Source of the DNA: Ciceribacter ferrooxidans
Lineage (GTDB): Bacteria; Pseudomonadota; Alphaproteobacteria; Rhizobiales; Rhizobiaceae
Length of the DNA: 64,000 nucleotides
Assembly: GCF_004137355.1 (NCBI RefSeq)
Contig: NZ_SDVB01000238.1
Span: forward strand, 248,001 to 312,000
Direction: 5' to 3'
Shown: positions 61,653-64,000 of the stretch, piece after piece
Numbering within the stretch: the stretch's first letter is position 1
Layout of the letters: each line of letters begins with the position of its first letter
Notes under the pieces: generated by a model
The model's database searches: none
What the model was told of the DNA's origin: nothing
What the model saw: the letters and a program-made list of their open reading frames with translations, nothing else
Program-made: the position numbers and the translations under genes

Positions 61653-61661
61653 AGGAGTTTC

Positions 61662-62129
61662 ATGATGAGCAAGACCGACGTTTCCGGCCTGACCCAGCTC
61701 GGTCAGTCCGTCGAGGCGCCCACCGCCCCCGAATCCGCAGTCCTCGAGCGCGTGCCGAACGGCAATGCCGGGACCGACTACGTCGTCCGCTTCACCGCGC
61801 CTGAATTCACGTCTCTCTGCCCGATGACGGGCCAGCCGGATTTCGCCCATATCGTCATCGACTACATTCCCGGCGACTGGCTGGTGGAATCGAAGTCGCT
61901 GAAGCTCTTCCTCTTTTCCTTCCGCAATCACGGTGCTTTCCACGAGGATTGCTCGATCTACATCGCCGGACGGATCATCGATCTCCTGCAGCCGAAATGG
62001 CTCCGGATCGGCGCCTACTGGTATCCGCGCGGCGGCATCCCGATCGACGTGTTCTGGCAGACGGGCGAGGCGCCCGCCGGCGTATGGCTTCCCGACCAGG
62101 GCGTTCCGACCTATCGCGGCCGCGGCTGA
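61662..62129 (+). CDS. queF: preQ0 reductase QueF, type I
   Basis: A 155-residue NADPH-dependent enzyme reducing preQ0 to preQ1 in queuosine synthesis. The catalytic cysteine C53 in [10 protein letters not shown], the aspartate D60, E-S-K-S-L-K (76-81) and H-G-A-F-H-E-D-C are in place. GAAGGAG precedes two adjacent ATGs. It lies 9 bases after the CDF stop in the same direction, so it is probably co-transcribed. No preQ1 riboswitch was seen. Confidence 0.96.
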   Translation: MMSKTDVSGLTQLGQSVEAPTAPESAVLERVPNGNAGTDYVVRFTAPEFTSLCPMTGQPDFAHIVIDYIPGDWLVESKSLKLFLFSFRNHGAFHEDCSIYIAGRIIDLLQPKWLRIGAYWYPRGGIPIDVFWQTGEAPAGVWLPDQGVPTYRGRG

Positions 62130-62292
62130 GTGAGGAGCGGCGGTGGCGCAAACGGCCGGTCCTCATCATGGGGCTGGATCGATCGCCGCCTTGCACCATG
62201 TTTTCCGTTAGCATTTCATAAACTGTGAACGGAAGTCGCCCGTTAACACTGGGCGTGCGATGGCTGCAGGGTCAGGGAGGGTATGGACAGGC

Positions 62293-64000
62293 ATGGAACA
62301 AGGCGCCAACCGTCGCAGGGCCGCGATTTTTCCGCTCAAGGTGGTCCTTCTCACCGTCTGCGGCATCATCGCACTCGTCGTCGCCGCGCAGGTCTTCCTC
62401 ACCTGGGCCACCCGGGTCATCGATACTCAGTCGGAGGCCCGACAGGTCCAGATCGCCGAGCACGTCATCGGTCAGTTGCGTTCGCAGGTCGCCCATGACC
62501 AGGAAAGCTCGACGGTCTGGGACGAGGCCGTGGAGAAGGTGCGTGAGCCGCCGAGTCCGGAACGCGACGAGTGGATCGACGGCAATCTCGGAAGCTGGAT
62601 GATCACGTATTTCGGCCACGATGCGGCGTTCGTTCTCGATGCGACCGATCGGCCGATCTACGCCTATGCCGACGGCGAAATCGGCGGTGCGGACACGTTC
62701 GAGCGCTTCCGCCCGGTCGCCGAGCCGTTGGTGTCGCATCTGCGCGACATCCTGCGCAGGCAGGACAAGAGTCAGGTCAGCGATCGCGTGCTCTCTCCAG
62801 GCGCCAGTGATTTCAGCAGGATAGGCGAGCATCCGGCGATCGTCAGCGTCAAGCCCATGGTGTCCGACAGCGGCGAAATCGAGCAGGTTCCGGGGCAGGA
62901 ATATGTGCACGTCGCGGTGAAATATCTCGACAGTGACTTCCTGCAGGAGCTTTCGAGGGAATACGGTTTCGACGGTCTCTTCTTCTCTCCGGTCTCGCAG
63001 AAACTGCCGGGCACGGCCGAGTTGCCGATCGTTTCCGACAGCGGTGAGGTCGTCGGCTATTTCCGCTGGGTTCCCTATCACCCGGGATCGGCATTCCTCG
63101 TCTCGATCTCGCCGGCGCTCGTCGGTGCACTGGTGTTGCTGGTCGTCACGCTTGCGCTCTTCCTTCTCGCCCTTTACCGGCGCCTCAAGGTGAACCGTGC
63201 GCAGGAGGAGCGTATTCGCTTCCTCGCCAATCACGATGCGCTGACGGGGCTCCTCAACCGCTCCGCCTTCGAACGCGAGCTGGATGCCGCGCTGACACCG
63301 GCCAGGGGCGTCGTGCCGCAGATCGCCGTGCTCTACCTCGACCTCGACCGCTTCAAGCAGATCAACGACACGCTGGGACACGGTGCCGGCGACAGCGTCA
63401 TCCGCGACGTGGCGAAGCGGATCGGGGATCTGCTGCCGCGGAACGCCCATTTCTGCCGCGTCGGTGGCGACGAGTTCAACATCTTCGTGCCTTTCGCGGA
63501 GGTGTCCGAGGTCGAGGCGCTCGGTTCGAAGATCGTCGCCTCGATCGCCGAACCCTTCGTCGTCGACGGCAAGACCACCTTCGCCGGTGTCTCGGTCGGT
63601 GCCGCCTATTCGCCTCTCCACGGCGCGGACCGCGGCGAGCTCACCCGCAAGGCGGACGTCGCGCTCTACAACGCCAAGGCAAGCGGGCGCGGGCGTTTCA
63701 CCGCCTTCGGCGTCCACATGGACGTCATCATCAGGGAGCGGGCGGAGATCGAGCGGGACCTGCACACCGCACTCGAAAAGCCCGGGCAGTTCGAGGTTCT
63801 CTACCAGCCGAAATACCGGGCGCAGACCGGTGACCTGATCAGCGTCGAGGCGCTGGTGCGGTGGTACCATCCGACTCGCGGCTGGCTTTCGCCGACCTTC
63901 TTTATCCCGATCGCCGAGGAGACTGGCCTCATCAAGGCCCTCGGGCGAGATGTTCTCGAGGAGGCCTGCAGGGCGGCGGCGAAATGGCAGATCGGCAGCG
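62293..64000 (+). CDS. CHASE4-GGDEF-EAL cyclic-di-GMP protein (3' end outside window)
   Basis: At least 569 residues, running off the end. An N-terminal membrane helix (about 15-37) leads to a periplasmic CHASE4-like sensor (starts near 40), a second helix near 275-300, then a GGDEF domain with an intact G-G-D-E-F motif in R-V-G-G-D-E-F-N and an EAL domain start with E-A-L-V-R-W. The inhibitory R-x-x-D site before GGDEF is lost (P-x-x-A by alignment), so product inhibition is probably absent. Whether the net activity is synthesis or breakdown cannot be told from the part visible. It is transcribed after a 160-base gap from queF. Confidence 0.9.
   Translation, partial: MEQGANRRRAAIFPLKVVLLTVCGIIALVVAAQVFLTWATRVIDTQSEARQVQIAEHVIGQLRSQVAHDQESSTVWDEAVEKVREPPSPERDEWIDGNLGSWMITYFGHDAAFVLDATDRPIYAYADGEIGGADTFERFRPVAEPLVSHLRDILRRQDKSQVSDRVLSPGASDFSRIGEHPAIVSVKPMVSDSGEIEQVPGQEYVHVAVKYLDSDFLQELSREYGFDGLFFSPVSQKLPGTAELPIVSDSGEVVGYFRWVPYHPGSAFLVSISPALVGALVLLVVTLALFLLALYRRLKVNRAQEERIRFLANHDALTGLLNRSAFERELDAALTPARGVVPQIAVLYLDLDRFKQINDTLGHGAGDSVIRDVAKRIGDLLPRNAHFCRVGGDEFNIFVPFAEVSEVEALGSKIVASIAEPFVVDGKTTFAGVSVGAAYSPLHGADRGELTRKADVALYNAKASGRGRFTAFGVHMDVIIRERAEIERDLHTALEKPGQFEVLYQPKYRAQTGDLISVEALVRWYHPTRGWLSPTFFIPIAEETGLIKALGRDVLEEACRAAAKWQIGS

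Noticed and set aside
61662-62129. preQ1 riboswitch before queF
   Set aside because: The 9-base gap to the upstream gene leaves no room, and no preQ1-I/II pattern is visible.

Overview
The window is a high-GC chromosomal segment from an alphaproteobacterium of the Rhizobiaceae, most likely Sinorhizobium/Ensifer or a close relative. The markers are a fused trpE(G) behind a 14-codon leader ending W-W-W-A-R, a bdhA-xdhA-xdhB gene order, a choXWV operon whose binding protein keeps every ligand residue at the S. meliloti numbering, a BacA peptide transporter, a NolR-like ArsR protein and a membrane-bound PuuD urate hydroxylase. No rRNA, tRNA, CRISPR array, intact transposase or prophage was seen.

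Layout. 1-7 kb: ureide and purine catabolism (allA end, uraH, puuD, guaD, with a phosphoesterase, a 2TM-type ion channel, a LysR regulator and a DUF1127-like protein). 6.2-12 kb: bdhA-xdhA-xdhB-xdhC operon with an inverted-repeat element between xdhA and xdhB. 12-20 kb: glpK, a luciferase-like monooxygenase, a methionine aminopeptidase, a parDE-type toxin-antitoxin pair, an MFS transporter, bacA and a polysaccharide deacetylase. 20-28 kb: NnrU-like protein, YfgM-like TPR protein, der, a GT4 glycosyltransferase, an alpha-glucosidase, an AAC(6')-like acetyltransferase and a secreted GH16/RTX glycanase. 28-38 kb: adenine deaminase, a Tat-exported cyclase with an AhpD-like partner, small metabolic enzymes, an atypical SDR behind a double-palindrome promoter, an orphan amino-acid binding protein, an omega-aminotransferase, the NolR-like regulator and a HugZ-like protein. 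38-47 kb: choXWV, thymidine kinase, cytochrome c, a coiled-coil protein with an SPFH protein, a DUF2333 protein and a LuxR solo. 47-53 kb: putR/putA and fhs. 53-57 kb: a small accessory island (TetR-cupin operon, ABC ATPase remnant, M24 peptidase) inserted beside an extensin-like gene and bounded by a 147-bp imperfect direct repeat. 57-64 kb: trpL-trpE(G), a membrane protein, higBA, a cation efflux protein, queF and the start of a CHASE4-GGDEF-EAL protein.

How the genes fit together. Adenine deaminase, guanine deaminase, XdhABC, PuuD, UraH and AllA cover most steps from purine bases to glyoxylate and urea, with the bdhA operon coupling this to 3-hydroxybutyrate use. Choline uptake, proline oxidation, beta-alanine transamination and glycerol kinase make this a nutrient-scavenging, soil- and plant-associated chromosome region.

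I did not find a complete, wholly novel multi-gene system. The strongest items for a second look are the leaderless trpL attenuator, the island and its chimeric pseudogene, the AAC(6')-like enzyme, the operator-flanked promoter of the catalytically degenerate SDR, and the apparently leaderless, operator-overlapped higBA promoter. Residue positions are hand counts and family assignments are from memory of motifs, not from database searches.
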